A DNA stretch of 5,114 bases from an uncultured Coriobacteriales bacterium (GTDB lineage Bacteria > Actinomycetota > Coriobacteriia > Coriobacteriales > UMGS124): positions 1 through 5,114 of the forward strand of contig CAKUKJ010000207.1 in the NCBI GenBank assembly GCA_934662525.1. The letters run 5' to 3'. The position numbers and the translations under genes are program-made. Of this stretch, positions 1-5,114 are shown piece by piece. The stretch's first letter is position 1. Each line of letters opens with the position of its first letter. The notes beneath the pieces were generated by a model. The model searched no databases. It was given only the letters and a program-made list of their open reading frames with translations, and was not told the origin of the DNA.

Positions 1-569
1 ATCATGACCTTGGTGATACGCTCGACGCCCTTCTGCAGGCCCATGCTGCACACAAGGAAGCCGATGGCGCACACGGCGAGCATCCAGCCGATGAGCTCGC
101 CGGGGTTGGCGAGCATGTTGCCGAAGACCTCGGCCGAGCCGGCGGCGTCGAGCCCCGTGAACGTGCCCGTGCCCATCTTCACCACGTACGACAGCATCCA
201 TCCGCCCACCGTGGTGTAGAACATCATGAGCACCAGGCAGCCGATAAAGCCCCACCAGCTGAACCAGTGCCAGCGCCGGGAGGGCTGCAGGGTGTCGAAC
301 GCCTGGGCGCACGACTTCTGGCTCGCGCGGCCCACGGCAAACTCCATCACCATGACCGGCAGGCCCAGAATGACGAGAAACACCAGGTAAAGCAGGACGA
401 ATGCCGCCCCACCGTACTCACCCGTGATATACGGGAAGCGCCAGACGTTCCCCAGGCCGATGGCGCAGCCCGCCGAGATGAGGATGAAGCCGAGGCGCGA
501 CGCGAACCGCTCGCGGCCCGCCTTGGCAACCTGCGCGGAAACTGCCGCAACCTGTTCGGTTTGTGACAT
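1..569 (-). CDS. NSS/SNF-family sodium-dependent amino-acid transporter, N-terminal part (cut by left edge)
   Basis: Inner-membrane symporter expected to couple Na+ entry to uptake of an amino acid or related amine. Translating the minus strand from the ATG at 569-567 gives 189 residues without a stop to the window edge. Residues 34-47 hold the family hallmark of TM1 (GCAIGLGNVWRFPY). Aligned without gaps to LeuT as I remember it, R19, A36, N41, R44, E51 and E76 match LeuT R5, A22, N27, R30, E37 and E62, covering the outer gate, sodium site and substrate region. FYTTVGGW at 117-124 is the TM3 motif, with Y118 at the substrate-binding tyrosine, and GLQKGVERITKVM at 177-189 is the conserved stretch after TM4. 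Hydrophobic segments lie near 27-47, 55-75, 103-128 and 159-178. Family members have roughly 440-550 residues, so more than half is missing. The start is supported by AGAAAGG (585-579), 9 nt upstream. The substrate cannot be told from this fragment. It diverges from ygiQ. Confidence 0.95.
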   Translation of the reverse strand, partial: MSQTEQVAAVSAQVAKAGRERFASRLGFILISAGCAIGLGNVWRFPYITGEYGGAAFVLLYLVFLVILGLPVMVMEFAVGRASQKSCAQAFDTLQPSRRWHWFSWWGFIGCLVLMMFYTTVGGWMLSYVVKMGTGTFTGLDAAGSAEVFGNMLANPGELIGWMLAVCAIGFLVCSMGLQKGVERITKVM

Positions 570-578
570 GAAACCCGA

Positions 579-585
579 CCTTTCT
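579..585 (-). promoter_or_regulatory. Ribosome binding site of the NSS transporter
   Basis: AGAAAGG read on the minus strand, 9 nt before the ATG at 569. It fixes the start of the transporter at MSQTEQ. Confidence 0.7.
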
Positions 586-590
586 AAGAA

Positions 591-613
591 CGGGTGGGCC
601 ACGCGCGCACCCG
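591..613 (-). other. Hairpin in the 5' leader of the NSS transporter
   Basis: The + strand shows CGGGTG (591-596) and its complement CACCCG (608-613). Two further G-C pairs (598-599 with 605-606) sit behind a G-G mismatch. On the transporter transcript the stem is followed by UUCUU and then the AGAAAGG ribosome binding site, so it lies between the putative promoter and the start codon. On the opposite strand the same stem is followed after 5 nt by T6 (619-624), which looks like a weak terminator for antisense transcription. The inverted repeat is seen; any role is inference. Confidence 0.45.
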
Positions 614-633
614 CTTGCTTTTTTGACTGGGCG

Positions 634-639
634 ATTGTA
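634..639 (-). promoter_or_regulatory. Putative -10 box of the NSS transporter promoter
   Basis: TACAAT on the minus strand (5 of 6 matches to TATAAT). It would give a transcript start near 627 and a leader of about 57 nt. No good -35 is visible at 16-18 bp spacing (GGTGTT at 17 bp). The direct repeat at 640-659 abuts it, which suggests factor-dependent activity. Confidence 0.45.
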
Positions 640-659
640 GCGCAACGACCCCGCGCAAC
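640..659. repeat. Tandem direct repeat in the divergent promoter region
   Basis: GCGCAAC occurs at 640-646 and again at 653-659, separated by GACCCC, a period of 13 bp. The match continues loosely (GCGCAACGACCCC and GCGCAACACCC). It abuts the -10-like box of the transporter and sits about 20-40 bp upstream of the -10-like box of ygiQ, a position where a regulator could act on either gene. Chance occurrence in GC-rich DNA is possible. Confidence 0.5.
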
Positions 660-674
660 ACCCGGCGTTTGAGC

Positions 675-683
675 TGGTATACA
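675..683 (+). promoter_or_regulatory. Putative extended -10 promoter of ygiQ
   Basis: TGG followed by TATACA (678-683) fits an extended -10 (TGnTATAAT-like, 4 of 6 in the hexamer). It lies in one of the few AT-containing patches of the gap, about 50 bp before the start codon. The -35 position at 17 bp (GCAACA, 655-660) is a weak match. No other candidate in the gap fits the plus strand better. Confidence 0.4.
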
Positions 684-733
684 CTAGGCAGGTCAAACGG
701 AAAGCCCTGCGGGGCGGACGGGAAGGTCACAGC

Positions 734-2734
734 GTGTCCAACAGGCCCCCACAGCGCACAAACAACCGCCCCCAGGGCCAGCAGCATCGCCCGCACAAGC
801 AGAAGCCCAAGCAGCCCAAGCCGGCCGCCGCACCCCTTTTGCCCGACCGCAGCAAGTTCCTGCCCACCACGCCGCAGGACCTCAAGGACCGCGGCATCGA
901 CCAGCTCGACTTCGTCTACGTCAGCGGAGACGCCTACGTGGACCACTCCTCCTTCGGCACGGCGATCATCTCTCGGGTGCTTGTGGCGTTCGGCTACACG
1001 GTGGGCATCATCGCCCAGCCCGACTGGCGCGACCCCGAGAGCGTCGCGGTCCTCGGCGAGCCGCGCCTGGGCTTCCTTGTGTCGTCGGGCAACATGGACT
1101 CGATGGTGAACCACTACACCTCGAACAAGAAGCGACGCTCCACGGACGCCTACTCCCCCGGCGGCCAGGCGGGCCTGCGCCCCAACCACGCGGTGAGCGT
1201 CTACTCCAACCTCATCCGCAAGCGCTTCAAGCACGTGCCCATCATCATCGGCGGCATCGAGGCGAGCCTGCGCCGCCTTGCCCATTACGACTACTGGAGC
1301 GACTCGCTCAAACGCTCGATACTGCTCGACGCCAACGCCGACCTGCTCATCTACGGCATGGGCGAGAAAGCCGTGCACGAGATAGCCGACTCGCTGGCCG
1401 CAGGCATCGCCGTGCAGGACATCACCTACGTGGCCGGCACGGTGTGGCGCGCCCGCGACCTCGACGCATGTGTGGACCCGGTCATGCTCCCCTCCTACGA
1501 GGAGATGCTCGCCGACAAGGCGCAGTATGCCAAAAGCTTCTACACCCAGTACTGCAACATGGACTCCCATTATGCGAAGACCCTGGTGGAGCAGTACGAG
1601 GAGCACCTCTTCGTGGTGCAGAACCCCCCAGCCGAGCCCCTTACCTCCGACGAGCTCGACTTCGTGTACGAGCTGCCCTACGCCGGCACCTACCACCCCG
1701 ACTACGAGGCCGCAGGCGGCGTCCCCGCCATCAAGGAGATCAAGTTCTCGCTCACCTCCAACCGCGGCTGCTTCGGCGGCTGCAGCTTCTGCGCGCTGGC
1801 CTTTCACCAGGGGCGCCGTTTGCAGGCGCGCAGCCACGAGTCTCTCGTGCGCGAGGCGCGCGCCCTCACCGAGCTGCCCGACTTCAAGGGCTACATCCAC
1901 GACGTGGGCGGCCCCACGGCCAACTTCCAAGCCCCGGCGTGCACCCAGCAGCTCAAGCGCGGCGTGTGCCCCACCAAGCAATGCCTCTTCCCCAAGCCCT
2001 GCCGCAACCTCAAGCCCGACCACACCGCCTACATCGACCTGTTGCACGAGCTGCGCGAACTGCCAGGCGTGAAGAAGGTCTTTGTGCGCTCGGGCATCCG
2101 ATTCGACTACATCATGGCCGACCCGCACGGGGAGGACTTCATCCGCGAGCTTTGCGCCCATCACGTCTCCGGCCAGCTGCGCGTGGCGCCCGAGCATGTC
2201 TCAGACAACGTGCTCGCCCTTATGGGCAAGCCAAGTCAAGACGTCTACCTGGCGTTTTGCGACGAGTTCAAGCGCATCAACAAGCAGCTGGGCCTCGAGC
2301 AGTACGTGGTGCCCTACCTCATCTCGTCGCACCCCGGCTCCACCATGGACGACGCCATCGCCCTGGCCGAGGCCGTGCGCGACATGGGCTACATGCCCGA
2401 GCAGGTGAGCGACTTCTACCCCACCCCCTCCACGCTCTCCACCGTCATGTACTACACGGGGCTCGACCCGCGCACGATGCAGCCCATCTACGTGCCGCGC
2501 GACCCGCAGGAGAAGGCCATGCAGCGGGCGCTCATCCAATATCGCGACCCCAAGAACTACGACCTCGTGCACAAGGCCCTCGTGAAGGCGGACCGGCCCG
2601 ACCTCATCGGCTACGACAAGCGCTGCCTCATCAGGCCCACGCGGCCCAAGGGGGCAGACGGGCAGGGCGGGCCGGGCAAAGCCAACCCAGGTGGGAGCAA
2701 CCCAGGCAGAGGCGGCGCAAAAAGGCGCAGGTAA
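734..2734 (+). CDS. ygiQ: YgiQ-family radical SAM protein
   Basis: Predicted cytoplasmic iron-sulfur enzyme that cleaves S-adenosylmethionine; the substrate of the YgiQ family is not established as far as I know. The start is GTG at 734, with GGAAGG at 721-726, 7 nt upstream. Of 666 residues, about 40-310 form the family's N-terminal domain: SGDAYVDHSSFG (64-75), GIIAQPDW (91-98), GGIEASLRRLAHYDYW (173-188) and YGMGE (207-211). The radical SAM core follows, with CxxxCxxC at C346, C350 and C353 (RGCFGGCSFC) and VAPEH at 484-488. A second Cys group, C403, C412, C417 and C423, follows GGPTANF. The segment from about 590 to 635 (KNYDLVHKAL, LIGYDKRCLI) matches the family's C-terminal domain (DUF3362 type). 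E. coli YgiQ is about 740 residues, so this one is somewhat short but complete. The first 35 residues are rich in Pro, Gln, Arg and Lys, and the last 30 in Gly, Pro, Arg and Lys, ending KRRR. It stands as a single gene. Confidence 0.97.
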   Translation: MSNRPPQRTNNRPQGQQHRPHKQKPKQPKPAAAPLLPDRSKFLPTTPQDLKDRGIDQLDFVYVSGDAYVDHSSFGTAIISRVLVAFGYTVGIIAQPDWRDPESVAVLGEPRLGFLVSSGNMDSMVNHYTSNKKRRSTDAYSPGGQAGLRPNHAVSVYSNLIRKRFKHVPIIIGGIEASLRRLAHYDYWSDSLKRSILLDANADLLIYGMGEKAVHEIADSLAAGIAVQDITYVAGTVWRARDLDACVDPVMLPSYEEMLADKAQYAKSFYTQYCNMDSHYAKTLVEQYEEHLFVVQNPPAEPLTSDELDFVYELPYAGTYHPDYEAAGGVPAIKEIKFSLTSNRGCFGGCSFCALAFHQGRRLQARSHESLVREARALTELPDFKGYIHDVGGPTANFQAPACTQQLKRGVCPTKQCLFPKPCRNLKPDHTAYIDLLHELRELPGVKKVFVRSGIRFDYIMADPHGEDFIRELCAHHVSGQLRVAPEHVSDNVLALMGKPSQDVYLAFCDEFKRINKQLGLEQYVVPYLISSHPGSTMDDAIALAEAVRDMGYMPEQVSDFYPTPSTLSTVMYYTGLDPRTMQPIYVPRDPQEKAMQRALIQYRDPKNYDLVHKALVKADRPDLIGYDKRCLIRPTRPKGADGQGGPGKANPGGSNPGRGGAKRRR

Positions 2735-2765
2735 ATCGGGCGGCTGCGCCTGCAGGCGGCGATTT
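2733..2765 (+). repeat. Inverted repeats overlapping the ygiQ stop codon
   Basis: AAATCG (2733-2738) is the complement of CGATTT (2760-2765). Between them lies the perfect 12-bp palindrome CGCCTGCAGGCG (2747-2758), able to form a 4-bp CGCC/GGCG stem with a TGCA loop. The following GCGATTT makes this a weak terminator-like element at best. The palindromes are seen; the function is unknown. Confidence 0.35.
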
Positions 2766-2781
2766 GAGCCGCAGGCCCATG

Positions 2782-2813
2782 GCGCAGGGCCCCATGCCGT
2801 CGCGGCCCTGCGC
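2782..2813 (+). terminator. Strong hairpin downstream of ygiQ, possible terminator or 3' stabiliser
   Basis: GCGCAGGGCC (2782-2791) and GGCCCTGCGC (2804-2813) are perfect 10-bp complements with a 12-nt loop. The stem is very GC-rich and 48 nt past the ygiQ stop. No T-run follows directly; the first (GTTTTC) begins about 20 nt later, so it does not meet the usual definition of an intrinsic terminator. It may instead assist Rho-dependent ending or protect the 3' end of the message. Confidence 0.45.
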
Positions 2814-2839
2814 GCCTCGCCCAACCATTGCGTTTTCAC

Positions 2840-2845
2840 CATAAT
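2840..2845 (+). promoter_or_regulatory. Putative -10 box for the lipoprotein gene
   Basis: CATAAT matches TATAAT at 5 of 6 positions and would place the transcript start near 2852 with a leader of about 115 nt. No recognisable -35 lies at 16-18 bp. TAAAGT at 2891-2896 (4 of 6) is an alternative. The choice between them is uncertain. Confidence 0.3.
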
Positions 2846-2865
2846 TGCCCGCAGGCAAGCTTGCC
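2845..2865. repeat. Palindrome with overlapping TTGCC/GGCAA repeats upstream of the lipoprotein gene
   Basis: GGCAAGCTTGCC (2854-2865) is a perfect 12-bp palindrome. Its left half GGCAA (2854-2858) is also the complement of TTGCC at 2845-2849, giving a second 5-bp stem with a 4-nt loop. It lies just after the putative -10 CATAAT, where an operator would sit. No binding protein is identified. Confidence 0.4.
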
Positions 2866-2954
2866 GCACCCCCGCGCCCTCTCTTCGGGCTAAAGTAGGC
2901 CTGACTTTTGCACGCGTCGCCGGGCCGCAACAGGTCGCGCGCCCGGCCAGCATA

Positions 2955-2960
2955 GAGGAG
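2955..2960 (+). promoter_or_regulatory. Ribosome binding site of the lipoprotein gene
   Basis: GAGGAG followed by AGGCACC and then ATG at 2968, a 7-nt spacing. It is a strong Shine-Dalgarno sequence and supports the chosen start. Confidence 0.75.
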
Positions 2961-2967
2961 AGGCACC

Positions 2968-3921
2968 ATGCATCGCTATCTCGCCCGCGCCGGCCTCGTG
3001 GCCGCGCTCACCGCAACCGCCCTCGCCGCCGGCGCCCTCACCGGCTGCGGCGAGCAGGGCGGCACGACCGACACCGCCGCCGACCAGGAGACGACCGCCA
3101 CCGTCGCCACCTCTTCGGGCCAGGCCGTGAGCTCGTCCAACTCCGACAGCTCGGACTCTTCCCAGAGCTCGGTGCCCACCCCCACGTTTGAGTTCAGCCG
3201 CAACATCGACGACGACGGCCACTGGGAAGGCATCGCCGCCAGCGACTACGTGACACTGTGCGACTACAGCAACATCGAGATTCCCTCCTCGGCGCTCGAC
3301 GTCTCCGACAAGGTGCAGAAGCGCATGGACACCATCGCGAGCAGCGCCGGGGTCGATGAGCTCACCGACGACTGGGTGGAGCAGAACTACGCCCAGGCCC
3401 ACGGCTGGAAGACGGTGGACGACATGCGCGCCGGCCTCACCGAGTCGTACCAGGAAGACGCCAAGCAGACTTACATCCAGGACTACGTGGTGGAACACTC
3501 CACGTTCACCGAGGTGCCCCAGGAGATCCTCGACTACACGCGCGACTACCTCGTGTACCAGTACACCTACATGGCCAGCCAGTACAACTTCACGCTTGAG
3601 GACCTCATCAAGATGATGTACGGCTACACCTCCACCGACGAGCTGGTGGAAAACAACCAGGGCACCATCGAGAGCCAGGCCAAGATGTACCTCGCCTTCC
3701 AGGCCATCGCCGAGAAGGAGGGCAGGCAGGTAAGCGACGACGAGCTCAAGGAGCACTACGGCGACGAGCTCGACTCCTACGAGCAGACCTACGGCGTGGG
3801 CTACCTCAAGCTCACCGTCCTCATGGATGACACGCTGGGGGACATCGCCGACAAGGCGACCGTGGTGGACGACGGGGACTCGGACGGCGCCGCGGCGACG
3901 AACTCGGCTTCCGCAAAGTAG
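2968..3921 (+). CDS. Lipoprotein with trigger-factor C-terminal-like (SurA-like chaperone) domain
   Basis: Predicted membrane-anchored extracytoplasmic protein of 317 residues, possibly a folding helper for exported proteins. A signal peptide with R3 and R7 and a hydrophobic stretch 8-25 ends in the lipobox LTGC (24-27), so C27 should be lipidated and become the mature N-terminus. Residues 28-70 are a Ser/Thr/Asp-rich linker. YVTLCDYSNIEI (94-105) resembles the segment that precedes the FKBP domain in trigger-factor-like proteins. ELTDDWVEQN (131-140), WKTVDDMRAGL (147-157), EVPQEILDY (182-190) and YLAFQAIAEKEGRQVSDDEL (241-260) follow the order and spacing of the trigger factor C-terminal domain (LTDEFV, SVEELR, VPEALV, LEAIAEKEGIEVTDEEL). 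The FKBP-type peptidyl-prolyl isomerase domain expected between about 110 and 130 is absent. The tail (from about 298) is Asp/Ala/Ser-rich. A strong terminator follows, so it is probably transcribed alone or as a last gene. The function is inferred from remote similarity recalled without a search. Confidence 0.85.
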   Translation: MHRYLARAGLVAALTATALAAGALTGCGEQGGTTDTAADQETTATVATSSGQAVSSSNSDSSDSSQSSVPTPTFEFSRNIDDDGHWEGIAASDYVTLCDYSNIEIPSSALDVSDKVQKRMDTIASSAGVDELTDDWVEQNYAQAHGWKTVDDMRAGLTESYQEDAKQTYIQDYVVEHSTFTEVPQEILDYTRDYLVYQYTYMASQYNFTLEDLIKMMYGYTSTDELVENNQGTIESQAKMYLAFQAIAEKEGRQVSDDELKEHYGDELDSYEQTYGVGYLKLTVLMDDTLGDIADKATVVDDGDSDGAAATNSASAK

Positions 3922-3952
3922 CCGCCGGGCACAACCGCATACCAGGCTTCGG

Positions 3953-3985
3953 CGGGGCGCTCCTTCGGGGGTGCCCCGTTTTCTT
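3953..3985 (+). terminator. Intrinsic terminator of the lipoprotein gene
   Basis: An 11-bp stem (3953-3963 with 3968-3978, including two G-U pairs) closes on the very stable tetraloop C(UUCG)G at 3964-3967 and is followed directly by TTTTCTT (3979-3985). It lies 31 nt past the stop codon. This is a textbook Rho-independent terminator and separates the lipoprotein from potA. Confidence 0.93.
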
Positions 3986-4010
3986 GCACGCCGTCTTTCC
4001 CTTTCTTTGC

Positions 4011-4030
4011 GGTGTTGAAAATTTGACACC
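4011..4030. repeat. Imperfect inverted repeat upstream of potA
   Basis: GGTGTTGAAAATTTGACACC has 5-bp perfect outer arms (GGTGT and ACACC), with AA/TT pairs near the centre. It is the most AT-rich patch in the gap and contains a perfect TTGACA (4023-4028). No -10 lies at the right distance from that TTGACA. It has the form of a dimeric regulator site (TGT-N10-ACA), but no regulator can be named. Confidence 0.4.
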
Positions 4031-4043
4031 ATCCGCGCAGGGA

Positions 4044-4066
4044 TTGCCCCTTGTTGCCCCTACAAT
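4044..4066 (+). promoter_or_regulatory. Putative potA promoter: tandem repeat plus -10 box
   Basis: TACAAT (4061-4066, 5 of 6) is the likely -10, giving a start near 4073 and a leader of about 42 nt. No standard -35 lies 16-18 bp upstream. Instead the 8-mer TTGCCCCT occurs twice (4044-4051 and 4054-4061) at a 10-bp period, one helical turn, abutting the -10. This suggests, without proving, a promoter that depends on a bound factor. Confidence 0.45.
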
Positions 4067-4103
4067 AGCTCCTTGTGCATTGTTCCCGATAGGCTCGCCC
4101 GAG

Positions 4104-4108
4104 AGGAG
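4104..4108 (+). promoter_or_regulatory. Ribosome binding site that decides the TTG start of potA
   Basis: AGGAG is followed by 6 nt and then TTG at 4115. An in-frame TGA at 4109-4111 rules out any start further upstream, and the next in-frame Met falls far into the ATPase domain. The TTG is therefore the only reasonable start. Confidence 0.85.
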
Positions 4109-4114
4109 TGAGAG

Positions 4115-5114
4115 TTGGAAGTTCCACTGGTAGACCTTGTAGGCATCTGCAAGGAGTTCGACGGCAACACCATCTTGAACGACTACAACCTTTCCATCAA
4201 GCAAAACGAGTTCGTGACCCTTCTGGGCCCCTCGGGCTGCGGAAAGACGACGCTTCTGCGCTGCATCGCAGGGTTCGAGCGGCCAGACGCCGGCCAGATT
4301 CTTTTCGAGGGAAAAGACATCACGCGCCTGCCTGCGCATAAGCGCCAGCTCAACACCGTATTCCAGAAGTATTCGCTCTTCAGCCACATGACCGTGGCCG
4401 AAAACATCGCCTTCGGCCTCAAGATCTCGAAGAAGAGCAAGAAATACATCGCCGACAAAGTGGACTACGCGCTCAAGCTCGTCGACCTCGACGGCTACGG
4501 CTCGCGCATGCCCAACCAGCTCTCGGGCGGCCAGCAGCAGCGCGTCGCCATCGCGCGCGCCATCGTGAACGAGCCCCGGGCGCTGCTGCTCGACGAGCCG
4601 CTCTCCGCACTCGACCTGAAGCTGCGCCAAGACATGCAGTACGAGCTCATCCGTCTGAAGAACGAGCTGGGCATCTCCTTCATCTTCGTCACGCACGACC
4701 AGGAGGAGGCGCTCACGATGTCGGACACGGTCGTGGTCATGAACCAGGGCCGCATCCAGCAGATGGGCACGCCGCAGGACATCTACAACGAGCCCACCAA
4801 CGCGTTCGTGGCGGGCTTCGTGGGCGACTCCAACATCATCGACGCCATCATGCTGCAGGACAGGCAGGTGGCCCTGTGCGGGGCGCGCTGGGAGTGCGTG
4901 GACACCGGCTTCGGCACAAACCGCCCGGTAGACGTCGTCATCCGCCCCGAGGACGTGGAGTACGTCGCGCCCGAGCACGGCATCATCAAGGGCGTCGTGA
5001 GCCACATCATCTTCAAGGGCGTGCATTGGGAGATGGAGGTGGAGGCAGGCGGCTTCACCTGGCTCGTGCAGTCCACCGACATGACGCCCGTGGGCACCGA
5101 GGTGGGCATCTACG
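4115..5114 (+). CDS. potA: Spermidine/putrescine ABC importer ATP-binding protein PotA (cut by right edge)
   Basis: Cytoplasmic ATPase that powers polyamine uptake with membrane subunits PotB and PotC and binding protein PotD, whose genes usually follow and would lie to the right. Reading from TTG gives 333 residues with no stop. Walker A is GPSGCGKT (38-45), the Q-loop glutamine Q84 ([10 protein letters not shown]), the ABC signature LSGGQQQR (136-143), Walker B LLLDEP (157-162) with catalytic E161, D-loop SALD (164-167) and the switch histidine H194 (VTHDQEEA). All key residues are intact. [21 protein letters not shown] and [24 protein letters not shown] (ending at 241) are typical of PotA. 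Residues from about 272 ([10 protein letters not shown], then [10 protein letters not shown] at 301-310) form the C-terminal TOBE-type regulatory domain. PotA is usually 350-380 residues, so only a short end is missing. A related CUT/MOI importer for another substrate is possible but less likely. Confidence 0.93.
   Translation, partial: MEVPLVDLVGICKEFDGNTILNDYNLSIKQNEFVTLLGPSGCGKTTLLRCIAGFERPDAGQILFEGKDITRLPAHKRQLNTVFQKYSLFSHMTVAENIAFGLKISKKSKKYIADKVDYALKLVDLDGYGSRMPNQLSGGQQQRVAIARAIVNEPRALLLDEPLSALDLKLRQDMQYELIRLKNELGISFIFVTHDQEEALTMSDTVVVMNQGRIQQMGTPQDIYNEPTNAFVAGFVGDSNIIDAIMLQDRQVALCGARWECVDTGFGTNRPVDVVIRPEDVEYVAPEHGIIKGVVSHIIFKGVHWEMEVEAGGFTWLVQSTDMTPVGTEVGIY

Noticed and set aside
4..219. 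A 71-codon open frame on the plus strand within the transporter gene
   Set aside because: Antisense to a well-matched NSS transporter; it has no ribosome binding site and no family features.
619..624. T6 run as a plus-strand intrinsic terminator with the 591-613 hairpin
   Set aside because: A 5-nt gap separates stem and T-run, the stem has a mismatch, and no plus-strand gene lies upstream in the window that needs ending. It is kept only as part of the hairpin note.
584..2197. A 537-codon open frame on the minus strand opposite ygiQ
   Set aside because: The composition is Val/Gly/Ala/Leu/His-heavy as expected from the complement of GC-rich codons. It has no recognisable domain, and the overlapping ygiQ has clear family motifs.
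1444..2844. A 466-codon open frame on the plus strand in another frame within ygiQ
   Set aside because: Arg/Ala/Pro/His-rich out-of-frame translation, typical of a frame shadow in GC-rich DNA.
2968..3921. The lipoprotein as the PotD binding protein of the polyamine importer
   Set aside because: It lacks a substrate-binding-protein fold signature, shows trigger-factor-like segments, and is separated from potA by a strong terminator.
4023..4028. TTGACA as a classical -35 box for potA
   Set aside because: No acceptable -10 at 16-18 bp, where the sequence is GCCCC-rich. The TACAAT is 32 bp away, so the two do not form one promoter.
2890..4032. A 380-codon open frame on the minus strand opposite the lipoprotein gene
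   Set aside because: Shadow of the real gene: low-complexity Val/Gly/Leu-rich sequence, and it runs through the terminator hairpin.
3821..5026. A 401-codon open frame on the minus strand opposite potA
   Set aside because: Antisense to intact PotA motifs, with skewed composition (Val/Asp/Leu/His) and no domain.

Overview
The window is a GC-rich stretch of bacterial chromosome with ordinary housekeeping and accessory genes. The high GC at third codon positions, the long spurious antisense reading frames this causes, and the particular gene types suggest a high-GC Actinomycetota, most likely Coriobacteriia (Eggerthellaceae/Coriobacteriaceae-like gut bacteria). This assignment is an inference from sequence style and is not proven. 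No mobile element, CRISPR array, tRNA or rRNA is visible.

Layout, left to right. (1) 1-569, minus strand: the N-terminal 189 residues of a sodium:neurotransmitter-symporter (NSS/SNF) family amino-acid transporter; the rest lies off the left edge. (2) 570-733: a 164-bp divergent promoter region with a tandem direct repeat, a leader hairpin for the transporter and -10-like boxes on both strands. (3) 734-2734, plus strand: a complete YgiQ-family radical SAM protein (666 aa) with a CxxxCxxC cluster motif, a second Cys group and basic low-complexity tails. (4) 2735-2967: a non-coding gap with a strong 10-bp inverted repeat after ygiQ, several short palindromes and a clear ribosome binding site. 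(5) 2968-3921, plus strand: a secreted lipoprotein whose mature part resembles the C-terminal chaperone domain of trigger factor but lacks the FKBP-type isomerase domain. (6) 3922-4114: a textbook intrinsic terminator with a UUCG tetraloop, followed by the promoter region of the next operon. (7) 4115-5114, plus strand: potA, the ATPase of a spermidine/putrescine ABC importer, started by TTG and cut by the right edge with probably only a few tens of residues missing.

How they fit together: each gene seems to have its own transcription unit. The transporter and ygiQ diverge, ygiQ and the lipoprotein are separated by 233 bp with hairpins, and the lipoprotein and potA by a strong terminator. potA is probably the first gene of a pot operon continuing to the right. 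The most interesting items are the PPIase-less trigger-factor-like lipoprotein, the second Cys cluster of YgiQ, and the similar arrangement of short tandem repeats abutting TACAAT -10 boxes upstream of both the transporter and potA. I saw no convincing evidence of a wholly new multi-gene system.
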